Part shown: positions 26,159 to 35,498 of the stretch, in pieces
Layout: the number at the start of each line of letters is the position of its first letter
Numbering within the stretch: the stretch's first letter is position 1
Assembly: GCF_000372065.1 (NCBI RefSeq)
Contig: NZ_AQVB01000008.1
Location: forward strand, 1 to 64,000
Direction of reading: 5' to 3'
DNA length: 64,000 bases
Source: Oligella urethralis DSM 7531
Lineage (GTDB): Bacteria; Pseudomonadota; Gammaproteobacteria; Burkholderiales; Burkholderiaceae_B
The notes under the pieces: generated by a model
What the model saw: the letters and a program-made list of their open reading frames with translations, nothing else
What the model was told of the DNA's origin: nothing
The model's database searches: none
Translations under genes and position numbers: made by a program

Positions 26159-26518
26159 TTAGCGGCTTACATTAAACTCAATGCCCACGGCATCACAATC
26201 ATCAAAGGCTGAGGGCTTGCTGATGCGCAGTTTAACCGCCACCACTTCGCTAAAGTCATTGAGTAAGCGAGTGGTAATCATTTGCCCTAGCGCCTCCACC
26301 AGATGGACGTGTTTGCGTGTGCATTCTTCAATAATGGCTTGACGGAGCTGTCTATAATCAAGCACAGTCTTAATATCAAGATCGTTAACATCTTGTGTAG
26401 GTTGGACGCTGATCTCAACGTCTACATAAATGCGCTGTGTGTTTTTCAGCTCACGCGGTAACACACCGATGCGCGCCTCAATCGCAAGGCGCTTAAAAAA
26501 GATGGTAATGGTATTCAT
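26159..26518 (-). CDS. folB: Dihydroneopterin aldolase family protein
   Basis: This 119-residue T-fold protein of the FolB family begins [25 protein letters not shown] and carries [24 protein letters not shown] and [15 protein letters not shown], with the conserved Tyr and Glu of the aldolase. It converts dihydroneopterin to 6-hydroxymethyl-dihydropterin for folate synthesis. The ribosome site is weak. It leads the folB-ttcA-queF operon. A dihydroneopterin triphosphate epimerase (FolX) is a less likely alternative. Confidence 0.85.
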   Translation of the reverse strand: MNTITIFFKRLAIEARIGVLPRELKNTQRIYVDVEISVQPTQDVNDLDIKTVLDYRQLRQAIIEECTRKHVHLVEALGQMITTRLLNDFSEVVAVKLRISKPSAFDDCDAVGIEFNVSR

Positions 26519-26589
26519 AGTATCGATTCAATGTGATTAGGCTATATTTTAGTCTCTTGGACGGAGAAATGCTTGTTTGAAAAGGATTT

Positions 26590-27516
26590 ATGACAATGAG
26601 AACAGAGACGATTGCTACGGAAGCGACTGCTTATGATTCAATCATTGTCGGCGCAGGTGTGGCCGGTGTTACCTGTGCTGTTTGGCTTAAACGCATGGGC
26701 TGTTCGGTGTTGTTGTTAGAGGCGACAGAGCAGGTTGGCGGTATGTGTGCGCGTAATCCCTTTATGGATGAGTGGAATCCTACCGCACCAGGGCTTAGCG
26801 GTAAGGAGGTTGCAGCTAATTTAGTGCATAGTTTAGCCGCAGCCGAGATTGAGGTGCAGTTGCAGCATCAGGTGCAGTCGGTTGAGTCTACGGCGGAGGG
26901 CTTTAGGCTACAAGTCGTTGCGTCAACTCAGCAGCAAGTATATGTTAGGGCTAAAAAGCTGGTGGTTGCTACTGGTGTGGATTATAAAGTGCCCGCAGAA
27001 TGTGTTGGTCAGTCATTTGATGATGTGTTGATTGGCGCAGGCGCTCGCTTAAATAATTACGATTTTAAAGCGAAGCGCGTTGCGGTATTAGGGGGTGGGG
27101 ACAATGCCTTAGAAAATGCGGTCTTTGCCCTAAACCGTGGCGCAGCCTCAGTACATGTGTATGCCAGAACCTTGCGTGGACAAAGCCATTGGTTAACGCG
27201 TTTAAAGGCTGAGCAAATAAGCGTGGGAGACTATGACTTTGATCCACAACAGAAAAAAGTCGCTCAGCAGTTTTATGATGTGGTTTTGGTATTTTATGGC
27301 TATGAGCCTCAAGCCCAATGGCTCAAGGGGCTACCCATTGACCTTGATGATAAAGGCTACATTGAGGTGGATTTTCGTACGGCACAAACGGCGGTGCCCT
27401 CTTTGTATGCTATTGGCGAGGTCACACGAAGGCAGCATCCTTGTGTGGTCACGGCGATGGCTGATGGGGTGACAGCGGCTAAGGCAATACAGCGGGCGTT
27501 GGATTTAGGGGTTTAG
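26590..27516 (+). CDS. TrxR-like FAD/NAD(P)-dependent oxidoreductase
   Basis: This 308-residue two-domain flavoprotein resembles thioredoxin reductase. The FAD-binding Rossmann motif is IIVGAGVAGVTCAVWLKRMG, the NAD(P) motif VAVLGGGDNALENAVFALNRG, and the C-terminal FAD contact AIGEVTRRQHPCVVTAMADG. The redox-active CxxC of true thioredoxin reductases is absent, so it is more likely a ferredoxin- or other small-protein-linked NAD(P)H reductase. AAAGGA precedes the ATG. Its stop overlaps by four bases the stop of the convergent btuF. Confidence 0.8.
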   Translation: MTMRTETIATEATAYDSIIVGAGVAGVTCAVWLKRMGCSVLLLEATEQVGGMCARNPFMDEWNPTAPGLSGKEVAANLVHSLAAAEIEVQLQHQVQSVESTAEGFRLQVVASTQQQVYVRAKKLVVATGVDYKVPAECVGQSFDDVLIGAGARLNNYDFKAKRVAVLGGGDNALENAVFALNRGAASVHVYARTLRGQSHWLTRLKAEQISVGDYDFDPQQKKVAQQFYDVVLVFYGYEPQAQWLKGLPIDLDDKGYIEVDFRTAQTAVPSLYAIGEVTRRQHPCVVTAMADGVTAAKAIQRALDLGV

Positions 27517-28382
27517 TGTGTGGCTTTGTGAAGCGCAGCACAGATGCTTGGCAAGGTATGGATAAAGCGCAAGCTTGGGCGGTGCAAAATATCCACATCA
27601 ACGCTAATTAGCTGCTCGGCTTGCACAGTGAGACCAAGCTTTTGCAGGCGAGCTAGGACAGCAGCTTGGGCGAGTTGTTTGCCATTGGCTTGATCGCTGC
27701 GATAGCCGTGGATTATAAATTCTGGCCGCTTGACTAAGAGTGCTTCCGGATCGACTAAAAAACTGCTTTGCTTGATATCAGCAAAGATATTCTCAGCCTG
27801 ACAGCCTTTAAGCGCTGCGCTAAGAAAGCTCTGATCGCTGATACTGTAGAGGGGTTGCTCAGCAATCAGAAAAAATACACTTTTGCCTTGACGACTTGCG
27901 TACGTGGCAGTCATCTCCCGCCAAGCCATTTCGAGCTGTTGAATTTTATCTTCGATGAGCGCTGCTTTTTGGGGATCCGTTTGTGCTAGGGCTAGCAGTT
28001 GACGCCAATCAGCAAAAAGTGCCGGCACGCTCTGTGGCTGAGAAATCCATAGTCTCATGCCGAGCTTGCGGGCGATTTTTTCAATGCTGACTGAGCTTGA
28101 GTAGCTTAATAAAATATCCGCACCATAGCGTAGCAGTAGCTCTTGATTGGGCTCCAAGCCAGAGCCAATGCGGGGTAGCTTTTTAGCTGCTGCTGGGTAG
28201 TTGCTATACGCATCCACCGCAACTAATTGCTGTTGCAGCTCTAAATCATACACCATCTCGGTCAGATGTGGTGCCAAGCTAATTAGCCGTGGAGGCGACT
28301 GTTCAAGCGCCCACGCCTTGGTGGTGAGAAAGAGTAAATTTAAGCTTAAAGTAATTAAGCAAAGCCATTGTTTTATCTGCAT
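27513..28382 (-). CDS. btuF: Cobalamin periplasmic binding protein, BtuF-like
   Basis: This 289-residue helical-backbone metal-receptor protein has a signal peptide (1-25). The substrate-binding fold shows RLISLAPHLTEMVYDL near the start, a typical BtuF pattern, then VAVDAYSNYPAAAKKLPRIGSG and GADILLSYSS. It would deliver vitamin B12 from BtuB to an inner-membrane ABC importer. No btuC or btuD is adjacent, so the permease and ATPase must be elsewhere or replaced. The gene starts only ten bases after a terminator-like hairpin downstream of btuB, and its ribosome site is poor. Other siderophore or heme ligands are possible, but riboswitch-driven btuB next door favours cobalamin. Confidence 0.8.
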   Translation of the reverse strand: MQIKQWLCLITLSLNLLFLTTKAWALEQSPPRLISLAPHLTEMVYDLELQQQLVAVDAYSNYPAAAKKLPRIGSGLEPNQELLLRYGADILLSYSSSVSIEKIARKLGMRLWISQPQSVPALFADWRQLLALAQTDPQKAALIEDKIQQLEMAWREMTATYASRQGKSVFFLIAEQPLYSISDQSFLSAALKGCQAENIFADIKQSSFLVDPEALLVKRPEFIIHGYRSDQANGKQLAQAAVLARLQKLGLTVQAEQLISVDVDILHRPSLRFIHTLPSICAALHKATH

Positions 28383-28390
28383 TGGATAAA

Positions 28391-28446
28391 CTAAAAAAGC
28401 TGCTTATGGGAAGCTTAGATTTTACTCCCACTTAAAGCAGCTTTTG
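28391..28446 (-). terminator. Terminator-like hairpin between btuB and btuF
   Basis: On the minus strand, AAAAGCTGCTT pairs with AAGCAGCTTTT across a loop that itself pairs (TGGGA/TCCCA), and the stem runs into a T-run (28391-28400 region). Transcripts from btuB should partly stop here, leaving btuF to read-through or to its own promoter. Confidence 0.6.
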
Positions 28447-28463
28447 AAGGAACTAAGGAACAA

Positions 28464-30356
28464 TTATTGCTTGGGCTGCCAACTTAGGTTGACAAAGACA
28501 TTGCTGCCTTGGCCGCGATAGCCGTGACTTGGCGCATATTTTTTATCGAACACATTATTCCAATGAAGTTGTGCCGAGAATTCCTTGCTCAGTTGCGCTT
28601 TGGCAGATAAATTCACAATGCCATAACCGCCTAAACGCTTTTCAGGTGTGTTGTCCTTATCATCAAAGCGTGAGCCGATGTGCATAAACTCAGCGCCTAA
28701 CTCAAAGCGTTCATAACGTTGTACTACACCAGCACGATAGACTTGACGCGCCCGACGTAATAAACGCTTTTTAGTGCTGTCATCCTTGTGATCCAAGAAG
28801 TCTGCACCTGCGTAAATTAGCGTAGTGCCAAAATCGTGGGAGGCATTTAGGCTGATACCACGAATGCTTGCTTTTTCCGTGTTACTGGTAGAAGCTGGGA
28901 ACATGCTAAGGTCATAGGGATTGATCAAGTCACGGTACTTACTATGAAAAGCACGTAAACTGGCTGAGCTAGTCTCATTTTCAAAGCTAATATGGGCTTC
29001 GAGATTACGCGATTTTTCAGGTTTTAGCTCGGGGTTGCCCTTAAAGCCCCATTCAAGTGGTGCATAGAGATCATAAAAGCTTGGCATTCTAAAACCAGTA
29101 TTTGCCGCCACCCCCACAGTGACTTCCTCTGTGATATCCAGGTCATACGCTAAGCTACCGGTCGTGCGAGCGCCATAATCTGTGTAGCGATCGTTTCGGA
29201 TGCTTGCTTGCACATGATGACGATCCATAAAATGGCCTTGGTAAATCGCACCAAAGGAATTGGTGTTGCGTTTGTTTTTATCAAATTGGCTTGAAGAAGC
29301 AATGCGCTCTTTGTAGCCTTCATAAAACACGGAGATGATTTGATCAGGCGTGAGGCTGAAGTCATGCTGCCAGCTAAAACTATTTTGATAGTTGCGATTA
29401 TTTGAGTCACCGAAAGGACCGTTGTTAAACATGGAGGTTTTCACAAAGCCATAGCGCAAGGTGCTCTGCCACCAATCGGTGATTTTATTGCTGTTGCTAA
29501 CACCGTAAACCTGCTGACGCTGTTTGACATGGGCACCGACGGGATCAAATTGACCCGCATCATAATCCCCATTTAAATAACTATTAAAAAAGTGCACACC
29601 AATGCGTTGTTCAGGCGCCCAGGTCCAACCGAAGCTGCCACTTAGGCTATGTTGCTGATAACCGTCATCGTCCGGATGATAGCTAAAGACATTGTCTTTG
29701 GTGGTGGCATTATAACCATCGGATCTGGCATAAAGCGCATTGAGGCTGTAATCAAAGGTGCCATCAGCGCCTGAGAAGCCAGCGCCACTGCGGGCCGTAC
29801 CCTGGCTGCCAAAGCCAATATCTGCATAGGGGCTAAAGTCGCGGATCTCACCAGGAGCCACTTCGGTCACTAAATTAACCACTCCGCCCATGGCACTTGA
29901 GCCCCATAAACTGCTGGCAGAACCACGAACCATCTCAACCCGCTCAAAGGCACGAGGATTGAGGGTGCCCCATGGGATACTGTTACCGCTCACCGGATTA
30001 TTGATGCGGATACCGTTTAGCATAATCAAGTTTTGATCACCCCATGCACCGCGCATGGAAATACCTGATGTAGTCTGCGGACCGCCACTATCGTACATTT
30101 GGATGCCGGGTTGGCGTGCTAGCGTGCGCAAAATCGTAGCGTCAGTTGATTGACGTAGTTGCACGCCGTCAATCACTGAGATATCACCAATGGCACGATC
30201 GATGGTTTGGGCACTACGAGAAGCAATAACTACTAGCGGTGGTAATGGTTGAATTTCCGGCTGCGTATGTTGAGTGTCGGTGCTTTGTGCTGTTGCAGTA
30301 GATGTAAATACATAAGCGACAGCCAAGGCTGTCGTCAAGGAGGAGACTTTAAACAT
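28464..30356 (-). CDS. btuB: TonB-dependent vitamin B12 receptor, BtuB-like
   Basis: This 630-residue outer-membrane receptor has a signal peptide (MFKVSSLTTALAVAYVFTSTATAQ). The TonB box region is PLPPLVVIASRS, the plug shows PGIQMYDSGGPQTTSGISMRG and SSLWGSSAMGGVVNLVT, and the 22-strand barrel ends FVNLSWQPKQ. A cobalamin riboswitch directly upstream identifies it as the B12 importer. I chose ATG 30356, preceded by AGGATTGTTC, instead of the frame start at 30386. It lies upstream of btuF on the same strand and divergent from metH, the main B12-dependent enzyme here. Confidence 0.9.
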   Translation of the reverse strand: MFKVSSLTTALAVAYVFTSTATAQSTDTQHTQPEIQPLPPLVVIASRSAQTIDRAIGDISVIDGVQLRQSTDATILRTLARQPGIQMYDSGGPQTTSGISMRGAWGDQNLIMLNGIRINNPVSGNSIPWGTLNPRAFERVEMVRGSASSLWGSSAMGGVVNLVTEVAPGEIRDFSPYADIGFGSQGTARSGAGFSGADGTFDYSLNALYARSDGYNATTKDNVFSYHPDDDGYQQHSLSGSFGWTWAPEQRIGVHFFNSYLNGDYDAGQFDPVGAHVKQRQQVYGVSNSNKITDWWQSTLRYGFVKTSMFNNGPFGDSNNRNYQNSFSWQHDFSLTPDQIISVFYEGYKERIASSSQFDKNKRNTNSFGAIYQGHFMDRHHVQASIRNDRYTDYGARTTGSLAYDLDITEEVTVGVAANTGFRMPSFYDLYAPLEWGFKGNPELKPEKSRNLEAHISFENETSSASLRAFHSKYRDLINPYDLSMFPASTSNTEKASIRGISLNASHDFGTTLIYAGADFLDHKDDSTKKRLLRRARQVYRAGVVQRYERFELGAEFMHIGSRFDDKDNTPEKRLGGYGIVNLSAKAQLSKEFSAQLHWNNVFDKKYAPSHGYRGQGSNVFVNLSWQPKQ

Positions 30357-30399
30357 GAACAATCCTGTGAATGTGCGACCCCGCACATAATGATAAAAA

Positions 30400-30590
30400 A
30401 CCAGGTAGATTGCGGGCTGGTATCGGGCTTGAAAAATTAGATAGGAGACAAATTAATCATTACCGTTGCGGGGGCAGCACAGTTTTGCTCAGTTCCTAAA
30501 GGAGTGGGTGGAGTATGAGCATCCTGTTTCCCATTTAACTTACGCAGCGACAGAATGGTGTTCTATTTAGCCGTAAGCACCCATCAATCC
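30400..30590 (-). promoter_or_regulatory. Cobalamin riboswitch controlling btuB
   Basis: On the minus strand, upstream of btuB, the sequence carries GGGTGC (about 30580), GGGAA (about 30530), the diagnostic CTGCCCCCGCAACGGTAA near 30460-30478, and AAGCCCGATACCAGCC (30412-30430). These match, in order, the conserved boxes of the adenosylcobalamin-responsive element. It should repress btuB when B12 is plentiful. A GTGCG-CGCAC hairpin (30373-30386) lies between the aptamer and the btuB ribosome site and may be part of the expression platform. Confidence 0.92.
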
Positions 30591-30619
30591 TGCAAGTATT
30601 GTAACAAAAATTCATTTTT

Positions 30620-30661
30620 TTATTAGGCGAGGGCTCATAATTAGGGGCTTTCGCCTAATAA
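30620..30661. repeat. Eleven-base inverted repeat in the btuB-metH intergenic region
   Basis: TTATTAGGCGA (30620-30630) and TCGCCTAATAA (30651-30661) form a perfect inverted repeat with a 20-base spacer. It overlaps the expected btuB promoter area (TACAAT-like -10 near 30600). It may be an operator or a stem-loop. It lacks a T-run on the proper side for either gene, so a terminator is unlikely. Confidence 0.5.
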
Positions 30662-30786
30662 GTGGTGTTTAAAAGCAACAAAATGTTATCAGCTCACACC
30701 AGCCCAAACTGCTTTTAAAGCGCCGTGCCTTTAGCATCAAGTGTGTGAGACGAAGTCTAGGCCGTGTTTAGTGAAGCGGGCTGACG

Positions 30787-30792
30787 TATAAT
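30787..30792 (+). promoter_or_regulatory. Candidate -10 element of metH
   Basis: A perfect TATAAT hexamer lies 38 bases upstream of the metH GTG, at a plausible distance. The matching -35 is poor, so this is a weak prediction. Confidence 0.35.
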
Positions 30793-30829
30793 ATAAGACT
30801 TTATTTTTCTTTGTTTTAAAGGGTTTGTC

Positions 30830-33800
30830 GTGTCTTATCCAACCTTGCCTTATCCAATCGATTCTTATACACATGGGGCGGAGTTTGCCCGTCGTCTCAG
30901 CGGCGATGATATTTTGCTGCTGGATGGGGCGATGGGAACGATGATTCAGACCTACAAACTGGGTGAGCAGGATTTTCGGGGCGAGCGTTTTGCCGATCAT
31001 CATAAGGATGTAAAGGGTAATAACGAGCTACTTTCTCTGGTGCGTCCAGATATTATCGCTGCCATTCATGAGCAGTATTTAGCGGCTGGCGCAGATATTA
31101 TCAGTACCAATACCTTTGGTGCGACGCGCGTGGCGCAGGGTGATTATGATTTGCCAGAGATTGCTTATGAGTTGAATAAGGCCTCGGCTGAGTTGGCCAA
31201 GGCCGCCGTGTTGAAATACAGCACCCCAGAGCAACCCCGTTTTGTGGCGGGCGCCTTAGGACCGCAGCCTAAGACTGCTTCCATTTCCCCCGATGTGAAT
31301 GACCCCGGTGCGCGTAATATCACCTTCGACCAATTAAGAGATGCCTATACGGAGCAGCTCCATGGCTTACTTGATGGCGGAATTGATATTGTTTTATTAG
31401 AAACAATTTTCGATACGCTGAATGCCAAAGCCGCTATTTTTGCGGTTGAGACGGTGTTTGAAGAACGTGGTGTGCGCTTGCCTGTGATGATTTCCGGTAC
31501 GGTGACCGATGCTTCTGGTCGTATTCTTTCCGGTCAAACGGTTGAGGCCTTCTGGAACTCCGTGCGCCATGCGCGACCGCTGACCATCGGCTTAAACTGT
31601 GCCTTAGGCGCCGCCCTGATGCGCCCTTATGTGGCGGAGCTGGCTAAGATCTGCGGTACCTATATCTGTGTTTATCCTAATGCCGGTCTGCCAAACCCCA
31701 TGTCTGAAACCGGTTTTGACGAGACGCCCGATGTGACCTCCTCCTTACTTAGGGAGTTTGCAGAGGCGGGCTTTGTTAACGTGGTTGGCGGCTGTTGCGG
31801 TACCACACCTGAGCATATTACTGCCATTCGGGAGCAAGTACGTGGTGTGCCGGCACGCAAGGTGCCAGAGATTCCAATTAAGACGCGTTTGTCCGGTTTG
31901 GAGCCCTTAAATATTGATGAAGACAGCTTATTTGTCAACGTCGGGGAGCGGACTAACGTAACTGGCTCCAAGGCTTTTTTACGCTTGATTCGCGAGGAGA
32001 AATACGACGAAGCCTTAGCGGTGGCGCGCCAGCAGGTGGAAAATGGGGCGCAGATTATTGATATTAATATGGACGAGGCCATGCTAGATGCTAAGCAATG
32101 CATGGTGCGTTTTCTGAATCTCATCGCTTCGGAACCAGATATCTCACGGGTGCCGATTATGATCGATTCTTCCAAATGGGAGGTGATTGAGGCCGGCCTG
32201 AAGTGTATTCAAGGCAAAGCGGTCGTTAACTCGATCTCCATGAAAGAGGGGGTGGAGGAGTTTAAAGCGCATGCAAAATTATGTATGCGCTATGGTGCTG
32301 CCGTGGTGGTGATGGCATTTGATGAGCAGGGTCAGGCCGATAATTTGCAACGGCGTATCGAGATTTGCGAAAGAGCCTATCGGATCCTGGTTGATGAAGT
32401 CGGTTTTGCACCGGAAGATATTATTTTCGACCCCAATGTCTTTGCCATTGCCACTGGGCTAGAAGAGCATAATCGCTACGCCATGGACTTTATCGAAGGG
32501 GTGAAGTGGATTCATGAGAATCTGCCGCATGCACGTATTTCCGGTGGTATTTCCAATGTCAGTTTTTCGTTCCGTGGTAATGAAGTGATGCGTGAAGCCA
32601 TTCATACCGTCTTTTTATACTATGCCATTCGTGAGGGATTGACCATGGGCATTGTTAACGCCGGTATGTTGGGCGTGTATGCCGAGTTGGATCAGCTCAC
32701 CCGTGATTTGGTTGAGGATGTGATTTTTAATCGCAGTGAGCCGGTAGGTAAAACCGATCCGCATGATACCCGAACTAATACTGAACGTCTGGTGGAGCAT
32801 GCTGAAAGCGTGCGCGGCAATGTCGTGCGTAAAGAGGAGGATCTGAGTTGGCGTGAAGCGCCAGTGCGTCAGCGCCTGATTCACGCCATGGTTCATGGCA
32901 TCACAACCTATATTGTTGAAGACACAGAAGAAGTTCGTCAGGAAATTACCAATGCCGGCGGTCGTCCGATTGAGGTGATCGAAGGGCCGTTAATGGACGG
33001 CATGAATATTGTGGGTGATTTGTTCGGCGACGGTAAAATGTTCCTACCACAGGTGGTCAAGTCGGCCCGTGTGATGAAGGAAGCAGTGGCGCATTTGGTA
33101 CCTTTTATTGAGGAGGAAAAGCGCCAGATTGAAGCGGCCGGAGGTGATGTACGCGCCAAGGGTAAAATTGTAATTGCTACGGTCAAGGGCGATGTACACG
33201 ATATTGGTAAAAATATTGTGGACGTGGTACTGCAGTGTAATAACTTCGACGTGGTGAATATGGGCGTGATGGTACCCGCTGCCGATATTCTTAATAAGGC
33301 CAAAGAGGTCAATGCAGATATTGTTGGTCTGTCCGGTCTGATCACCCCCAGTCTTGAGGAAATGCAGTTTGTGGCGGCGGAAATGCAACGCGACCCTTAT
33401 TTTACGGAGCGCAAAATTCCTTTAATGATTGGCGGTGCTACCACTAGCCGTGTACATACCGCAGTTAAAATCGCCCCGAATTATGAGGGACCAGTGATCT
33501 ATGTGCCGGATGCCAGCCGTTCGGTGGGTGTTTGTACGGCTCTGGTGTCTGATGACGTGGATAGCTTTGTCGAAAAACTCGACCAGGAATATGAACAGGT
33601 GCGTCAGCGTCATGCGAATCGCAAGGCTAATCCTCTGATTTCCATTGAAGAAGCGCGGGCGAATCGGGTTGCCATCGATTGGAGCAATTACACCCCACCT
33701 AAGCCGAAGTTTATTGGCCGTCGTGAGATCGTGAATTTTGATTTAGCGGAGATTGTAAAGTACTTTGACTGGGGACCGTTCTTTAATTCGTGGGGGCTTT

Positions 33801-34606
33801 TCGGTAAGTACCCAGCCATTCTAGAGGATGAGGTCGTGGGCAAAGAGGCGCAAGAGCTATTTGCAAATGCCCAAGTCATGCTTAAAAAAATCATTGACGG
33901 TCGCTGGTTGACAGCCAGTGGCGTGGTAGGCTTTTATCCTGCCAATTCGATTAATGATGACGATATTGAGCTGTATACGGATGAGTCTCGTTCTGAGGTA
34001 CTACTGACTTGGCGCAATCTACGTTCTCAAGGCAAAAAGCGTACTGGTATCGCTAATAAATGCTTAGCGGATTATATTGCCCCTAAGGCGAGCGGTGTCC
34101 AAGACTATATTGGCATGTTTGCCGTTACCGGTGGTTTGGGTATTGAAAAGCATGTTGCACGGTTTGAGGCCGAGGGCGATGATTATTCATCGATTATGAT
34201 TAAGGCGCTAGCCGATCGCTTTGCCGAGGGCTTGGCGGAGGCCTTACACCATCGTGTACGTACCGATCTCTGGGGCTATGTGCCGGATGAGCACTTAGAT
34301 AATCAAGCCTTGATTGATGAGAAGTATCAAGGCATACGGCCAGCGCCTGGCTATCCAGCCTGTCCTGAGCATACGGTCAAAGCGGCAATGTTTGAGGTGC
34401 TGGCGCCTGAGCATATCGGTATGCAACTCACTGAGAGTTATGCGATGATTCCAGCTTCTAGTGTGTCTGGTTTTTATTTTAGTCACCCCGAGTCTTCATA
34501 CTTTAATGTGGGCACCATTGGTGATGATCAGTTGCATGATTATGCTGAACGTTGCAATATCTCTCTTGGACAAGCAAAACGTCAGCTTAGCAGCGTGCTT
34601 GAGTAG
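30830..34606 (+). CDS. metH: Cobalamin-dependent methionine synthase
   Basis: This 1258-residue modular enzyme transfers a methyl group from methyltetrahydrofolate through cobalamin to homocysteine. The domains are in standard order. The homocysteine domain starts [11 protein letters not shown], with zinc Cys in GLNCALG and [10 protein letters not shown]. The pterin domain follows ([24 protein letters not shown]). The B12 domain shows [10 protein letters not shown], whose His coordinates cobalt. The C-terminal SAM-binding reactivation domain shows SWGLFGKYP and [17 protein letters not shown]. Start is GTG at 30830, with AAAGGG upstream. Length is close to E. coli MetH (1227). It is divergent from the riboswitch-controlled B12 receptor, a sensible functional pairing. 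Confidence 0.97.
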   Translation: MSYPTLPYPIDSYTHGAEFARRLSGDDILLLDGAMGTMIQTYKLGEQDFRGERFADHHKDVKGNNELLSLVRPDIIAAIHEQYLAAGADIISTNTFGATRVAQGDYDLPEIAYELNKASAELAKAAVLKYSTPEQPRFVAGALGPQPKTASISPDVNDPGARNITFDQLRDAYTEQLHGLLDGGIDIVLLETIFDTLNAKAAIFAVETVFEERGVRLPVMISGTVTDASGRILSGQTVEAFWNSVRHARPLTIGLNCALGAALMRPYVAELAKICGTYICVYPNAGLPNPMSETGFDETPDVTSSLLREFAEAGFVNVVGGCCGTTPEHITAIREQVRGVPARKVPEIPIKTRLSGLEPLNIDEDSLFVNVGERTNVTGSKAFLRLIREEKYDEALAVARQQVENGAQIIDINMDEAMLDAKQCMVRFLNLIASEPDISRVPIMIDSSKWEVIEAGLKCIQGKAVVNSISMKEGVEEFKAHAKLCMRYGAAVVVMAFDEQGQADNLQRRIEICERAYRILVDEVGFAPEDIIFDPNVFAIATGLEEHNRYAMDFIEGVKWIHENLPHARISGGISNVSFSFRGNEVMREAIHTVFLYYAIREGLTMGIVNAGMLGVYAELDQLTRDLVEDVIFNRSEPVGKTDPHDTRTNTERLVEHAESVRGNVVRKEEDLSWREAPVRQRLIHAMVHGITTYIVEDTEEVRQEITNAGGRPIEVIEGPLMDGMNIVGDLFGDGKMFLPQVVKSARVMKEAVAHLVPFIEEEKRQIEAAGGDVRAKGKIVIATVKGDVHDIGKNIVDVVLQCNNFDVVNMGVMVPAADILNKAKEVNADIVGLSGLITPSLEEMQFVAAEMQRDPYFTERKIPLMIGGATTSRVHTAVKIAPNYEGPVIYVPDASRSVGVCTALVSDDVDSFVEKLDQEYEQVRQRHANRKANPLISIEEARANRVAIDWSNYTPPKPKFIGRREIVNFDLAEIVKYFDWGPFFNSWGLFGKYPAILEDEVVGKEAQELFANAQVMLKKIIDGRWLTASGVVGFYPANSINDDDIELYTDESRSEVLLTWRNLRSQGKKRTGIANKCLADYIAPKASGVQDYIGMFAVTGGLGIEKHVARFEAEGDDYSSIMIKALADRFAEGLAEALHHRVRTDLWGYVPDEHLDNQALIDEKYQGIRPAPGYPACPEHTVKAAMFEVLAPEHIGMQLTESYAMIPASSVSGFYFSHPESSYFNVGTIGDDQLHDYAERCNISLGQAKRQLSSVLE

Positions 34607-34626
34607 AGTTTAGCTTTAATCGATAA

Positions 34627-34634
34627 GGGGGGGG
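34627..34634 (+). repeat. Run of eight G in the ribosome binding site of the XRE regulator
   Basis: A homopolymer of eight G (34627-34634) forms the Shine-Dalgarno region four bases before the ATG at 34639. Slippage could change translation of the regulator. Confidence 0.6.
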
Positions 34635-34638
34635 TAAC

Positions 34639-35433
34639 ATGGCGCGTTTTGGTTCACTCAAACAAAAGGAATTAGGCGATTTTCTGCGTCAGGCGCGAGC
34701 TAAGGTGACTCCCGGTATGGCGGGGCTACCCAATTATGGGCGCCGTCGCACGCCGGGACTACGGCGTGAGGAGGTGGCTCAATTAAGCGGCATCAGTGTG
34801 ACATGGTACACCTGGATTGAGCAGGGTCGTGACTTGAGAGTGTCGGCTGAGGTTTGGTCGGCACTAGCTGATGCGCTGCATTTAAACCCGGTGGAACGAG
34901 CCTATTTATTTCAACTCGCTGAGCAAAGTGATCCGGATCGGGAAAAGGCCTCCGCCGGTAGTTTGCCATTGTTCTTGGCGGATTCGGTGCAACAGATAAG
35001 CACACCTGCCTATATTCTGGATAGGTATTGGAATATTCTTTATTTTAATCCGCAGTTAGACGATCTGTTTGCTAACTGGCCTAGCTGTCAGGTGGGAAGC
35101 GCTGCGAATTTGCTGCGTTTTATTTTCTTAGAGCCCCAGGCGCGCCATATTATCGTCGATTGGGAGGAACGGGCGCGGCGTTCAGTGGCCGAGCTACGTG
35201 CTGATATTGCGCCTTTTATGGAAGAAAATGAGGTGCGAGAGTTTCTCGACAGCTTTAGCAGTCTCAGTGAGGAATTTGCTCAGTTTTGGGGGCAGCGTGC
35301 GGTGCAAGCCAGAGAGGGTGGCAGTCGCAGCTTTAATCATCCGCAATTAGGTGAGTTAAGCTTTGAACAACTCACCTTCAGACTGGCCACGCATCTGGAC
35401 TATAAATTAGTGATGTTAATTAAGCACTCATAA
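34639..35433 (+). CDS. XRE-family regulator with MmyB-type ligand-binding domain
   Basis: This 264-residue regulator has an N-terminal helix-turn-helix (RRTPGLRREEVAQLSGISVTWYTWIEQGRD) and a C-terminal MmyB-like domain (VERAYLFQLAE, YILDRYWNILYFNPQ) that in related actinobacterial proteins binds small hydrophobic ligands. Such regulators often control an adjacent reductase or transporter. The neighbours here are metH upstream on the same strand and a convergent enoyl-CoA hydratase, so the target is unclear. Translation starts next to an unusual G8 tract. Confidence 0.82.
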   Translation: MARFGSLKQKELGDFLRQARAKVTPGMAGLPNYGRRRTPGLRREEVAQLSGISVTWYTWIEQGRDLRVSAEVWSALADALHLNPVERAYLFQLAEQSDPDREKASAGSLPLFLADSVQQISTPAYILDRYWNILYFNPQLDDLFANWPSCQVGSAANLLRFIFLEPQARHIIVDWEERARRSVAELRADIAPFMEENEVREFLDSFSSLSEEFAQFWGQRAVQAREGGSRSFNHPQLGELSFEQLTFRLATHLDYKLVMLIKHS

Positions 35434-35498
35434 GCTACCGCTTGAGATAGGACTTGACACCTTCGTCGCATGCTGCAACATGAGGGGCTAGCTCTTAA

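Noticed and set aside
30620-30661. Inverted repeat read as a terminator
   Set aside because: There is no T-run following the stem in the direction of either neighbouring transcript.
32938-33388. Long minus-strand frames within metH
   Set aside because: They are shadows of metH, which has an uninterrupted set of domain motifs.
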